Notes under the pieces: model-generated
What the model was told of the DNA's origin: nothing
The model's database searches: none
What the model saw: the letters and a program-made list of their open reading frames with translations, nothing else
Translations under genes and position numbers: made by a program
DNA from: DASUFP01 sp036274495
Lineage (GTDB): Bacteria > Bacteroidota > Bacteroidia > AKYH767-A > OLB10
Reading direction: 5' to 3'
Length of the DNA stretch: 52,608 bases
Assembly (NCBI GenBank): GCA_036274495.1
Contig: DASUFP010000049.1
Location: 1 to 52,608 of the forward strand
Shown: piece after piece, positions 8,901 through 17,217 of the stretch
Position numbering within the stretch: position 1 is the stretch's first letter
Layout of the letters: each line of letters begins with the position of its first letter

Positions 8901-10283
8901 TTACCAGCCGACCAGTCTGATGCCGGCCGTTACAGGGAACATTTCGGGTCCCTTTTTATCACGGAAAAGGCCAATGAGTGAGTAGGTTCCGAAAACGGTA
9001 AAGTTTCCATATCCCAACCGCACTGTTGCATCTGCCTTAAAGGGATTCAAATTAAAATCATCGAATGTTTTAACGGTATAATTTTCGCTTCCGGTTTCTT
9101 TAACCAATTTTTGATGCGATCCTATTCTCAGCCCGCCGATTACTCCGGTGGTAAAATGGAATGTCCGTTTGGGATTGGTGCTGGTATTAAACTCGAACAG
9201 GAGCGGTACAGTAAGGTATTGAACCACCAGCTTATTCTTTTTATATGCTGAGCCATCAAATGAGGCGGTAAGTGAATCGGCATCGGGAAGAAAAAACGCA
9301 TCTGATTTGAACCGGTAGTTATTAATGCTAAAACCAATTCCAGTGAGCATCATTGCTCTCTTATCATGACTTAAATTAAATTCCCAGTCAGCCACGTTAA
9401 AGTTAACGGCCACCGACTTTTGGATTTTTGGTTCAAGGTAATCATAACCTTCAGGTGGAGTAGTTGAAAAATCTTTATCCACAAGCATGTTTACGCCCAG
9501 TTCGAAACCGGCCCAGTGTGCTTTCAGCTTATCTGAGTGTTCCAGTTTTAGTATATCATTTACCTCGTTTTCCGGTTCAATAATCAGAATATGGCGGTTA
9601 CCAATTGATATGCGGGTTGTGTCGGAATGTTCTGAGTCGACCTGCCCAACATGTCCGACTCCTGTTGAGGAATTGTTTACCACTGCAGGACGGGTAACAT
9701 AGTTTACAGAGCCGATTCCACTTATATTACTCGTGAGTTCGTCGGTGACATCAACAAAGCATTTTCCGCTTCCGCTTATATTGGCAACACATTTTTTTAC
9801 TTTGAATTTACCGGCATCAATTTTCCCTGAACCGCTGATGTCAACATTCATTTGATCTCCGGAACCTTCCAGTTCAATTTTACCTGCTCCACTGATATCA
9901 CATGTTACCGTTTTACATTCAACATCCATTTCAATTTTTCCAATGCCTGAAACGGACAATTCGAGATTGTCGGTTTTAATAACTCCTTCCGATTCTACTT
10001 TACCGGAACCGGCAATAATTACTTTCTCGAGATCTTTTACAGTGATCACAATTTCATCATGCTGCGATCCTGTAATAGTCAGCCAGCCATCTTTAGAGAG
10101 CGAATACCAAGGTTCGCCATTGCTATTGTCTTCACGTTTGACAGATGGAGTATCTCCTTGTCTTATTTCGACTGATGCGCCGCTTGAAATCCGGATTTTG
10201 TTAAATGTTTCTTCTGTTTGTGCTGATGCGGCAGTTGCACCAAAAAGTACAACAAGCGTCAAGAGTGTGTTAAATCGTTTCAT
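8901..10283 (-). CDS. GIN-domain (DUF2807) protein with C-terminal outer-membrane beta-barrel
   Basis: This is an exported envelope protein with signal peptide MKRFNTLLTLVVLFGATAASAQ. Residues about 27-220 form a DUF2807 'GIN' domain, a repetitive beta-helix-like head seen as the motif ISGSGK/ISGIGK repeated about every 20 residues. Residues about 250-460 alternate in a way typical of an outer-membrane beta-barrel and end in aromatic-rich strands (TAGIRLVGW). It is the last gene of an apparent three-gene unit after an ECF sigma factor and an anti-sigma-like protein, and a strong terminator follows. It may be an output of that sigma system. A role in adhesion is suggested only by the family name. 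Confidence 0.8.
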   Translation of the reverse strand: MKRFNTLLTLVVLFGATAASAQTEETFNKIRISSGASVEIRQGDTPSVKREDNSNGEPWYSLSKDGWLTITGSQHDEIVITVKDLEKVIIAGSGKVESEGVIKTDNLELSVSGIGKIEMDVECKTVTCDISGAGKIELEGSGDQMNVDISGSGKIDAGKFKVKKCVANISGSGKCFVDVTDELTSNISGIGSVNYVTRPAVVNNSSTGVGHVGQVDSEHSDTTRISIGNRHILIIEPENEVNDILKLEHSDKLKAHWAGFELGVNMLVDKDFSTTPPEGYDYLEPKIQKSVAVNFNVADWEFNLSHDKRAMMLTGIGFSINNYRFKSDAFFLPDADSLTASFDGSAYKKNKLVVQYLTVPLLFEFNTSTNPKRTFHFTTGVIGGLRIGSHQKLVKETGSENYTVKTFDDFNLNPFKADATVRLGYGNFTVFGTYSLIGLFRDKKGPEMFPVTAGIRLVGW

Positions 10284-10359
10284 TTATTTGTTTTTGTGCT
10301 CCGGTGAGGATCTGTATAATTGTGTGACGCTTTACAGATACCGGATGTTACAACTTCTT

Positions 10360-11493
10360 TTATCTTTTTTCAATCTTAATTCCGCCGGCTTTGAAATTAT
10401 AAGCCATCATGTCGCCATCCACATCATAGCTGGTTTTAAGGGTCACCTTGTCTCCGAAAACCAGTTCAACACCTCTTGATATAATTCCCAGCCAGCGGAC
10501 TTTCGGTTTCGCGGAACCCTCAGCAGCAGCCAGCTGTGCAGCCGCTTCGGTACCGGAAGCTTTTTCTATTTCATCCGAAGCTTTCTCTTTTATTGCGGTC
10601 CACAATCCCGGATACTGCTGTGAAACACCTGAAGGAACGTTTCCGGCAGATGCCAGTAAAGGAGCAGCCGGTTCAGAAACTCCGGCAGGATAAGCGGGAC
10701 CATCAATAGCATAAACCGCATTCGGTTCCAGTTCCGAAAGTGCAATGGGATCAATCGTGTTAATAATTTCCGTTTTTTGCGCCAGGCTATTGGGTTGTTG
10801 GGTTGTTATTGTATTTCTTTTAGTCCTGTTAACTTTTTGAATGGGGTTAGCGGGAGAAGTTGTAATAGTTGAGGTGCCGGCAGCAGTACTGTTTTGAGCC
10901 ACTGCAGTCTGCAACGCATGCTTCTGTTGCAGTTCTTTTTCGGTTTGTAAAAGTGCAGGCGTTTCCTGTTGTGCAACCTGTATTTGAGGCCGGTTCAATG
11001 TTCTGTTTATCAATAAAGCACCTCCTGAAAGCAATAGCAATAAAATAGCCGCGGCAATGGCATAACGGAATGTTTGGGTACGGTATAAAGGAATAATCAC
11101 CGGCTGTTTTAATTTCTCCTTCGCTGTAAAGATTTCTGAGGACACGGGTAATCTGGTAAGCTTAATTAGCTTGCGATGACGGCTGAGCTCAGGGTGCTCA
11201 AATAAAAAAGCGGTCAGTTTTTCCTGTTCCGTATTGCTCAAATCACCCTCAAGTTCAGCTATCAGGTATTGATCAAGGGTATCGAGTGTTAAAATGTTGC
11301 GTTGCAACAGGTGTTTATCTTCAAATGCTTCTTCAGGAACTTCAATGGGATTGTTATTAAAACTTTCGAACTCGTTTTTAAGATCAGGGTGTTGTTCCAG
11401 GAAACTGAACAATTCTTCCTGCCGGGAAACATCCAAATTTCCATCGAAGTAATCGATGAAAAAGGGTTCGTAATTATCTCTGGTAATATTCAT
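10360..11493 (-). CDS. Anti-sigma-factor-like single-pass membrane protein
   Basis: The 377-aa protein has a cytoplasmic N-terminal half, one transmembrane helix (about residues 142-163, AIAAAILLLLLSGGALLI) and a Ser/Thr/Gln/Pro-rich periplasmic part. Its N-terminal region contains a duplicated motif: YFDGNLDVSRQEELFSFLEQ at about 15-34 and ELEGDLSNTEQEKLTAFLFE at about 80-99, both followed by HP(D/E)L. This YxxGxL...QExLxxFLxxHPxL pattern resembles Bacteroidota anti-sigma N-termini. There is no His/Cys zinc site. It starts 7 bases after the sigma-factor stop, which strongly suggests co-regulation. The anti-sigma role is inferred from position and topology. Confidence 0.7.
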   Translation of the reverse strand: MNITRDNYEPFFIDYFDGNLDVSRQEELFSFLEQHPDLKNEFESFNNNPIEVPEEAFEDKHLLQRNILTLDTLDQYLIAELEGDLSNTEQEKLTAFLFEHPELSRHRKLIKLTRLPVSSEIFTAKEKLKQPVIIPLYRTQTFRYAIAAAILLLLLSGGALLINRTLNRPQIQVAQQETPALLQTEKELQQKHALQTAVAQNSTAAGTSTITTSPANPIQKVNRTKRNTITTQQPNSLAQKTEIINTIDPIALSELEPNAVYAIDGPAYPAGVSEPAAPLLASAGNVPSGVSQQYPGLWTAIKEKASDEIEKASGTEAAAQLAAAEGSAKPKVRWLGIISRGVELVFGDKVTLKTSYDVDGDMMAYNFKAGGIKIEKR

Positions 11494-11500
11494 TTCCTGT

Positions 11501-11986
11501 TCAGACTAAATTTTCAATTGCTCCCAAATACTCTTTAAGTGCGGTACGTGCTCTGTATATATAAACCTTAACCTGTGATTCACTCAAGCCGGTGATGTCA
11601 CCTATTTCCTGATAAGAATACCCCTCATAATCGCGCAACATAATTACCGATCGCTGGATTTCCGGTAAACGTCCTACTGCTTTCCGGACAATTTCTTTTA
11701 CATCGCTGAAGTGTCCGGCTGATGTTGTGGCTGTTTCATGGTGAGGTTCCATCCGAACCATCTTGCCACCTCGTCTGATTTTATCAACCATGGTGCGATA
11801 GGCAGTGGTAAACAAATAGGATTTGGACTTTTCATAATTCACTCCTTCGTGGTTCATCCACATTTTTTCAAACGAGTCCTGCACAATATCCCTGGCATCG
11901 TCCTTATCGCGGATGTTATGCAGGATAAACCGATACACAGCATCGGAATGCTGATCGACACATTTGTTGTATTCTGCTACAGTCAT
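11501..11986 (-). CDS. ECF-type RNA polymerase sigma factor
   Basis: This is a 161-aa extracytoplasmic-function sigma factor that would direct RNA polymerase to a small regulon. Sigma-70 region 2 covers about residues 14-75 (DKDDARDIVQDSFEKMW). Region 4 covers about 105-155 (LPEIQRSVIMLRDYEGYSYQ, then LSESQVKVYIYRAR), a clear helix-turn-helix. It is the first gene of a probable operon with the membrane protein at 10360 and the GIN-domain barrel at 8901. The terminator of infB lies just upstream, so it must have its own promoter, which I could not recognise. Confidence 0.93.
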   Translation of the reverse strand: MTVAEYNKCVDQHSDAVYRFILHNIRDKDDARDIVQDSFEKMWMNHEGVNYEKSKSYLFTTAYRTMVDKIRRGGKMVRMEPHHETATTSAGHFSDVKEIVRKAVGRLPEIQRSVIMLRDYEGYSYQEIGDITGLSESQVKVYIYRARTALKEYLGAIENLV

Positions 11987-12019
11987 GTTACGGATTGCTC
12001 CGAAAGGTGGTGTGGTGAA

Positions 12020-12060
12020 AATAAGACGGACACCTGTTACAATATGTTACAGGTGTCCGT
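12020..12060 (-). terminator. Intrinsic terminator after infB
   Basis: ACGGACACCTGT (12026-12037) and ACAGGTGTCCGT (12049-12060) form a perfect 12-bp stem. Read on the minus strand it is followed by CTTATTTTC. It is 38 bases past the infB stop and upstream of the sigma-factor gene. Confidence 0.8.
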
Positions 12061-12097
12061 AAAAAATATTTATCTTACAAGTGGCTGATAATCAGTA

Positions 12098-15010
12098 TTA
12101 TGCCAATGTGCGTTTTACGGCAACCTGCTCATACCCCTCTATAATATCGCCTACTTTTATATCATTAAAATTGCCGATACTCAGCCCGCACTCATAGCCC
12201 GATGCGACTTCTTTCACATCATCCTTAAAGCGGCGAAGCGAAGAGAGTTCCCCGGTATAGGTAACAATACCATCCCTGATCACGCGGACTTTAGTATTGC
12301 GGGTTACTTTTCCGTCGAGTACCATACAGCCGGCAATGGTTCCGGCTTTTGGAATTTTAAATACATCGCGCACTTCGATGTTGCAAATAATTTTCTCTTC
12401 AAAGTCAGGGGCCAGCATACCTTCCATCGCATCTTTAACCTCGTTGATAGCATCGTAGATAATCGAATACAACCGTATATCGATTTCTTCCTGTTCAGCC
12501 AGCTTGCGGGCGTTTAATGTGGGACGTACCTGGAAGCCGATGATGATAGCATTGGATGCCGAAGCAAGCAATACATCCGACTCGGTAATTCCACCTACTG
12601 ATTTGTGAATTACGTTTACCTGTATTTCAGGAGTAGAAAGTTTGAGCAGCGAATCGGCAAGTGCTTCAACAGAACCATCCACATCACCTTTAACAATAAT
12701 GTTCAGTTCCTTAAAGGAACCGATGGCAAGCCTTCTGCCAATTTCATCAAGTGTAATATGTTTGTGTGTACGGATACTTTGTTCGCGCTGTAACTGCATC
12801 CGTTTGTTTGCAATATCCTTCGCTTCCCTTTCATCGGCCATCACGTTAAACTGATCACCTGCCTGAACAGGTCCGGGCATACCAAGCATGATTACCGGCT
12901 GCGAAGGACCAGCCTTATCCATTTTATTTCCACGTTCGTTATGCAGTGTTCTTACGCGGCCTGCATGACATCCGGCAAGAATAATATCGCCTACACGAAG
13001 TGTACCTGACTGTACCAGTAAGGTGGTTACATAACCACGGCCCTTATCGAGCGATGATTCTATAACAGTTCCCATGGCACCTTTATTTGGATTGGCTTTA
13101 AGATCGAGCAATTCCGCTTCGAGCAATACTTTGTCGAGCAGCTGATCGATATTGAGTCCTTGTTTTGCGGAAATTTCCTGACACTGGTATTTACCTCCCC
13201 AGTCCTCAACCAGAATATTCATTTTCGAAAGCTGTTCCTTAATCTTTTCTGGTTGTGCTCCGGGTTTATCCACCTTATTTATGGCAAACACAATTGGTAC
13301 GTTAGCGGCCTGTGCGTGATTAATTGCCTCAACGGTTTGCGGCATCACACTATCGTCGGCAGCAATCACAACAATTGCAACGTCTGTCAATTTAGCACCA
13401 CGTGCACGCATCGCAGTAAAGGCTTCGTGACCCGGCGTATCGAGGAAGGTAATTTTTTTGTCGTTCTCGAGTGTTACTTCATAGGCACCGATGTGCTGGG
13501 TAATACCGCCCGCTTCTCCGGCTATTACGTTTGTTTTACGCACATAGTCCAGTAATGACGTCTTACCATGGTCAACGTGTCCCATTACAGTAACAATAGG
13601 TGCACGCGGCAACAGGTTCGTCGGGTCGTCGGGTTCTTCCTGTATAGCCTCCGCCACATCGGCCGAAACGAATTCCACTTTGTATCCAAATTCTTCGGCT
13701 ACTACGCTAAGTGTTTCGGCGTCGAGACGCTGGTTAATGGAAACCATTATACCAAGACTCATACAGGTGGCGATGATACTGGTAACCGGTACATTCATCA
13801 ACTTGGATAAGTCGTTAGCCGAAACGAACTCGGTAACTTTGATAACTTTATTTTCGGCTTGTGCAGCGGCGATTTCTTCCTGCTGTGCCCGTATTGTCTC
13901 CCGCTTTTCCTTACGGTGTTTCGAACCGCGTGACTTTCCTCCTGTACCACTTAAGCGGGCAAGAGTTGCGCGTATCTGATCCTGTATTTCTTTTTCGGTT
14001 GGTTCAACTTTCGGAGCAGGCCTTTCAAACTTCTTACCTCCTTTTTGTGGTCCGCTGCGGCGCGGATCACGATCCTCCGTTTTTATCTGCTGTGAAGCTG
14101 CATCAATGTTGACTTTCTTTTCGGTACGCTTTCTCTTCTTTTTCCTGCGGTCGTCGTCGGCCGAGGAGGAAGCAACCGGTTTACGTGGCGGCGGCGGTGC
14201 AGGCAGATCGATTTTGCCTAAGATAGTAGGTCCGCTTAATTTGTTGCGATCGATGCGGTAAGGAGCATCTTTAACCGGAGGCTCTGCAGCCGGTTCAGCG
14301 GCAGCAGGTGGTTCGTCGGCGGCGGGAGGAGGTGTCGGAGTTTCTTCCGCAACAGGTGTTTCAACAACATCAGGAGCAGGAACGGGAGCTGTTTCAGCAG
14401 GTTCAGGAGTTTCTTCTGATTTTGTTTTCTTTTTGCCGGCGGTCTTCTTTTTAGGTGCTTCCGGTTGGGCTGCTTCTGCTGCTGCGGCGGCCGCTGCAGC
14501 ATCGTCCTCTTCCTTCTTTTTGCGTGTTGCTTTTTTCTTAGGTGTTTCCAGCGCTTCCAGATCAATCTTATCGACAATCTTAGGGCCGGTTTTTTCAACC
14601 TTGGCTTTTATTACTTCAGCAGCAGGTTTTGCTTCCGCCTTTTTGGTTTTCTTTTTGGTAACAGGACTGCCCTTGTCGGCTGCCTCCTGTTTAATTGCAA
14701 TCAGGTTACGGGTAAGTTTGTCATCGGCTTCAGCCTCTTTCTCACGAACAATTTCGGCAGTAGGCTTCGCCTCAATCACTACATTGTCTTTCTTCAGTTT
14801 TTGGATGGTGATTTCTTCAGCCGTCTTTTTAATCTGTTTGTCGGTCTGGAACTCCTTCTGAAGCAATTCATAGGCATCCATGGTGATCTTGGCATTCGGA
14901 TTCTTATCCAGCGTAATGCCTTTCTTTGCTAGAAAGTCAAGTGCATGATCGATTCCGATGCTGAATTCTTTAAGCACCTTACTGAGCCTTATGGTTGTTG
15001 TTTCTGACAT
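12098..15010 (-). CDS. infB: Translation initiation factor IF-2
   Basis: IF-2 is the GTPase that brings initiator tRNA to the 30S subunit and promotes subunit joining. The 970-aa protein has an IF2_N segment at the N-terminus (about 1-55), then about 300 residues of Lys/Ala/Pro/Glu-rich low-complexity linker. The G domain has G1 GHVDHGKT at 477-484, G3 DTPGH at 524-528 and G4 NKVD at 578-581. IF-2 domains II, III and C2 follow, to the C-terminus. It is the last gene of rimP-nusA-infB, 59 bases after nusA, and is followed by a terminator. Confidence 0.98.
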   Translation of the reverse strand: MSETTTIRLSKVLKEFSIGIDHALDFLAKKGITLDKNPNAKITMDAYELLQKEFQTDKQIKKTAEEITIQKLKKDNVVIEAKPTAEIVREKEAEADDKLTRNLIAIKQEAADKGSPVTKKKTKKAEAKPAAEVIKAKVEKTGPKIVDKIDLEALETPKKKATRKKKEEDDAAAAAAAAEAAQPEAPKKKTAGKKKTKSEETPEPAETAPVPAPDVVETPVAEETPTPPPAADEPPAAAEPAAEPPVKDAPYRIDRNKLSGPTILGKIDLPAPPPPRKPVASSSADDDRRKKKRKRTEKKVNIDAASQQIKTEDRDPRRSGPQKGGKKFERPAPKVEPTEKEIQDQIRATLARLSGTGGKSRGSKHRKEKRETIRAQQEEIAAAQAENKVIKVTEFVSANDLSKLMNVPVTSIIATCMSLGIMVSINQRLDAETLSVVAEEFGYKVEFVSADVAEAIQEEPDDPTNLLPRAPIVTVMGHVDHGKTSLLDYVRKTNVIAGEAGGITQHIGAYEVTLENDKKITFLDTPGHEAFTAMRARGAKLTDVAIVVIAADDSVMPQTVEAINHAQAANVPIVFAINKVDKPGAQPEKIKEQLSKMNILVEDWGGKYQCQEISAKQGLNIDQLLDKVLLEAELLDLKANPNKGAMGTVIESSLDKGRGYVTTLLVQSGTLRVGDIILAGCHAGRVRTLHNERGNKMDKAGPSQPVIMLGMPGPVQAGDQFNVMADEREAKDIANKRMQLQREQSIRTHKHITLDEIGRRLAIGSFKELNIIVKGDVDGSVEALADSLLKLSTPEIQVNVIHKSVGGITESDVLLASASNAIIIGFQVRPTLNARKLAEQEEIDIRLYSIIYDAINEVKDAMEGMLAPDFEEKIICNIEVRDVFKIPKAGTIAGCMVLDGKVTRNTKVRVIRDGIVTYTGELSSLRRFKDDVKEVASGYECGLSIGNFNDIKVGDIIEGYEQVAVKRTLA

Positions 15011-15069
15011 TATGCAGTGTTTCCTGTTTTTAAATTATTATGCTGAATTGCTGAAAGGACTTAGAGGTT

Positions 15070-16305
15070 TCATTCGAATTCGGCACTTAAAATTCTGATT
15101 ACTTCTTTTACTGTTTCTTCTTCGAGATCGGTACGGTTGACGAGGTCTTCTATTCCGAGTTCAATTACACTCTTAGCGGTATCGCATCCGATGTTTTTGA
15201 GCTCATCAATGATCCATGGATCAATTTCATCTGCAAATTCATCAAGATCCACATCCTCCTCTACATCATCCGAATCGCGGTACACATCAATTTCGTAACC
15301 TGTTAAACGACCGGCTAACCGGATGTTGTGTCCTCCTTTACCAATAGCAAGCGATACCTGATCCGGTTTCATATAAACTGCGGCGCGCTTGGTTTCATCG
15401 TCGAGTTTAATTGAAGTGATTTTTGCAGGTGAAAGTGCACGTGTAATATAGAGGGTTGAGTTATTGGTGAAGTTGATAACGTCGATATTCTCATTACGCA
15501 ATTCTCTTACTATGCCGTGTATGCGGCTTCCTTTCATACCAACACACGCTCCTACAGGGTCGATACGGTCGTCGTATGATTCTACCGCTACTTTAGCGCG
15601 TTCTCCGGGTTCACGTACAATATTTTTGATGGTGATGAGTCCGTCGAATACTTCAGGAACTTCCTGTTCAAATAACCGCTCAAGGAAAATAGGCGATGTT
15701 CTGGAGAGGATAATTTTGGGAGTACCGTTTACCATTTCAACACGCAGCACACATGCGCGAACCGAATCGCCTTTGCGGAAAAAGTCGGATGGTATTTGTT
15801 CGGTCTTAGGAAGAATAAGTTCGTTCCCCTCATCGTCGATGATAAGTGCTTCCTTCTTCCACACCTGATATACTTCGCCTGTAATGATTTCTCCAACACG
15901 GTCCTTATATTTTTTGTAGATACTGTCCTTTTCAAGCTCCATGATCCGCGCCTGAAGGTTCTGACGCATCGACAATACCGCACGGCGGCCAAAGTCGGCC
16001 AGCTTAACCTCTTCGGTAACATCTTCCCCAATTTCAAAATCGGGATCTGTCCGTTTGGCTTCCGAAATCGGAATCTGAATATTAGGGTCTTCCACCAATC
16101 CGTCTTCCACGATTGTGCGGTTGCGCCATATTTCAAGGTCGCCCTTGTCGATATTAATAATTACGTCGAAGTTATCATCACTTCCATACTTGCGGCGCAA
16201 CATGTTACGAGTAACATCCTGAAGGATGCTCATCATGGTAGCCCTGTCGATATTCTTTGACTCCTTAAACTCGGAGAAAGATTCCGTCAATGCAACGTGA
16301 TCCAT
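15070..16305 (-). CDS. nusA: Transcription termination/antitermination factor NusA
   Basis: NusA binds RNA polymerase and nascent RNA to modulate pausing, termination and antitermination. The 411-aa protein has the N-terminal polymerase-binding domain, an S1 domain (about 130-200, GEIITGEVYQVWKKEALI) and two KH domains. The KH signatures are VGACVGMKGSRIHGIVREL and SLAIGKGGHNIRLAGRLTGY. A short helix-hairpin-helix-like C-terminus follows, without the acidic repeats of E. coli NusA. It starts 5 bases after the rimP stop. Confidence 0.97.
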   Translation of the reverse strand: MDHVALTESFSEFKESKNIDRATMMSILQDVTRNMLRRKYGSDDNFDVIINIDKGDLEIWRNRTIVEDGLVEDPNIQIPISEAKRTDPDFEIGEDVTEEVKLADFGRRAVLSMRQNLQARIMELEKDSIYKKYKDRVGEIITGEVYQVWKKEALIIDDEGNELILPKTEQIPSDFFRKGDSVRACVLRVEMVNGTPKIILSRTSPIFLERLFEQEVPEVFDGLITIKNIVREPGERAKVAVESYDDRIDPVGACVGMKGSRIHGIVRELRNENIDVINFTNNSTLYITRALSPAKITSIKLDDETKRAAVYMKPDQVSLAIGKGGHNIRLAGRLTGYEIDVYRDSDDVEEDVDLDEFADEIDPWIIDELKNIGCDTAKSVIELGIEDLVNRTDLEEETVKEVIRILSAEFE

Positions 16306-16310
16306 TGTTT

Positions 16311-16778
16311 TCAGATTTTAAAAGATAATTTTAGTTTGGTTTCTTTAATATTGGAGAAGCTGATACGGCTGGCAATTTCTTTCCGTATCCGTTTCTTGTT
16401 TTCTTTTTCAACAATAATTTCTGTCAGGCTTATTCCTTCGTCATCAGCAGCATCGAGTTTGCCGTTGTGTTCGCTACCATCGACAGTAATTACTCTTATT
16501 TCTCTTCCGATTCTTCTCAGGTACTGGGGCAGCACTTTCAGCGGCTGATCCATCCCCGGAGATGATACTTCGAGTTCACAGGATTCCCAGACACCTTCCG
16601 GCTCCAGAACGTTACTGATATAACGATTCAGTGCAGCACATTCATCCAGGGTCACACCTGAAGGCTTATCGACAAACACCGTGATGCGTGATGGCCCGGT
16701 CCGGACTTCTACAAGGAAGAGGTCAGAGTTTGTAATAAACTCATTTACAATGCCTTCTATGCGCTGTTTGCTTATCAT
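16311..16778 (-). CDS. rimP: Ribosome maturation factor RimP
   Basis: RimP is required for 30S subunit maturation. The 155-aa product starts at the ATG at 16778 (MISKQRIEGIVNEFI). An in-frame ATG at 16799 would add 7 residues, but it lies in the loop of a terminator-like hairpin, so I prefer the downstream start. Family features are DECAALNRYISNVLE and the typical VSSPGMDQPL (usual consensus VSSPGxDRPL). It heads the conserved rimP-nusA-infB operon. Confidence 0.95.
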   Translation of the reverse strand: MISKQRIEGIVNEFITNSDLFLVEVRTGPSRITVFVDKPSGVTLDECAALNRYISNVLEPEGVWESCELEVSSPGMDQPLKVLPQYLRRIGREIRVITVDGSEHNGKLDAADDEGISLTEIIVEKENKKRIRKEIASRISFSNIKETKLKLSFKI

Positions 16779-16785
16779 ACCTAAT

Positions 16786-16812
16786 AAAAAAGGGGACATT
16801 GTCCCCTCTTTC
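16786..16812 (-). promoter_or_regulatory. Terminator-like hairpin in the rimP leader
   Basis: On the minus strand AAAGAGGGGAC pairs with GTCCCCTTTTTT around an AAT loop, making a stem of about 11 bp that ends in a T run. The structure ends 8 bases before the rimP ATG. With the -7 element at 16830-16837 it would start about 10 bases into the transcript. It could be an attenuator or a 5' stabilising stem, or the terminator of an upstream transcript. Confidence 0.6.
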
Positions 16813-16829
16813 TATCTAAATTCCAGATG

Positions 16830-16837
16830 CAAATATA
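16830..16837 (-). promoter_or_regulatory. Bacteroidota -7 element for rimP-nusA-infB
   Basis: On the minus strand TATATTTG is an exact TAnnTTTG match, with predicted transcription start near 16823. A good -33 box is not evident. From here to 17217 (about 380 bases) I see no gene and no structured RNA. Confidence 0.5.
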
Positions 16838-17217
16838 GGAAAAAAGGTTAAAAGCAGCAGGATTTGCCTGTTTTAAAGCCTTTAGACAGGGTTATGAACA
16901 GGTTCCCCGGGGCAAGCTACGCCGCCCTCAGCAGCACCTATTTGTATTGTGTTGTTATTTAATGATTTAGGCTAAATATTTAAATCTTCGTTGTTCCAAT
17001 ACCGAATGCCGAAAACAAGACTGCCCTTTTACCCTGTTAATGCATAAATACAAAACGAATAATGTACCGGTTGTCAGATTCAACAGTATTCGGGCAGTAT
17101 GTAACGTATCAAAATGGTTTATGTCGGTCATTATCAAATAGCCTATTGCAACCAACAGCAGATAGGATCATCAACCCCATTATCCGGCCGGAAAATATTT
17201 TTACTCCAATGACTTAA

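Noticed and set aside
13160..13555. Long antisense frames within infB (and similar ones in nusA, katG and the giant gene)
   Set aside because: They are shadows of well-conserved genes on the other strand and show no domain.
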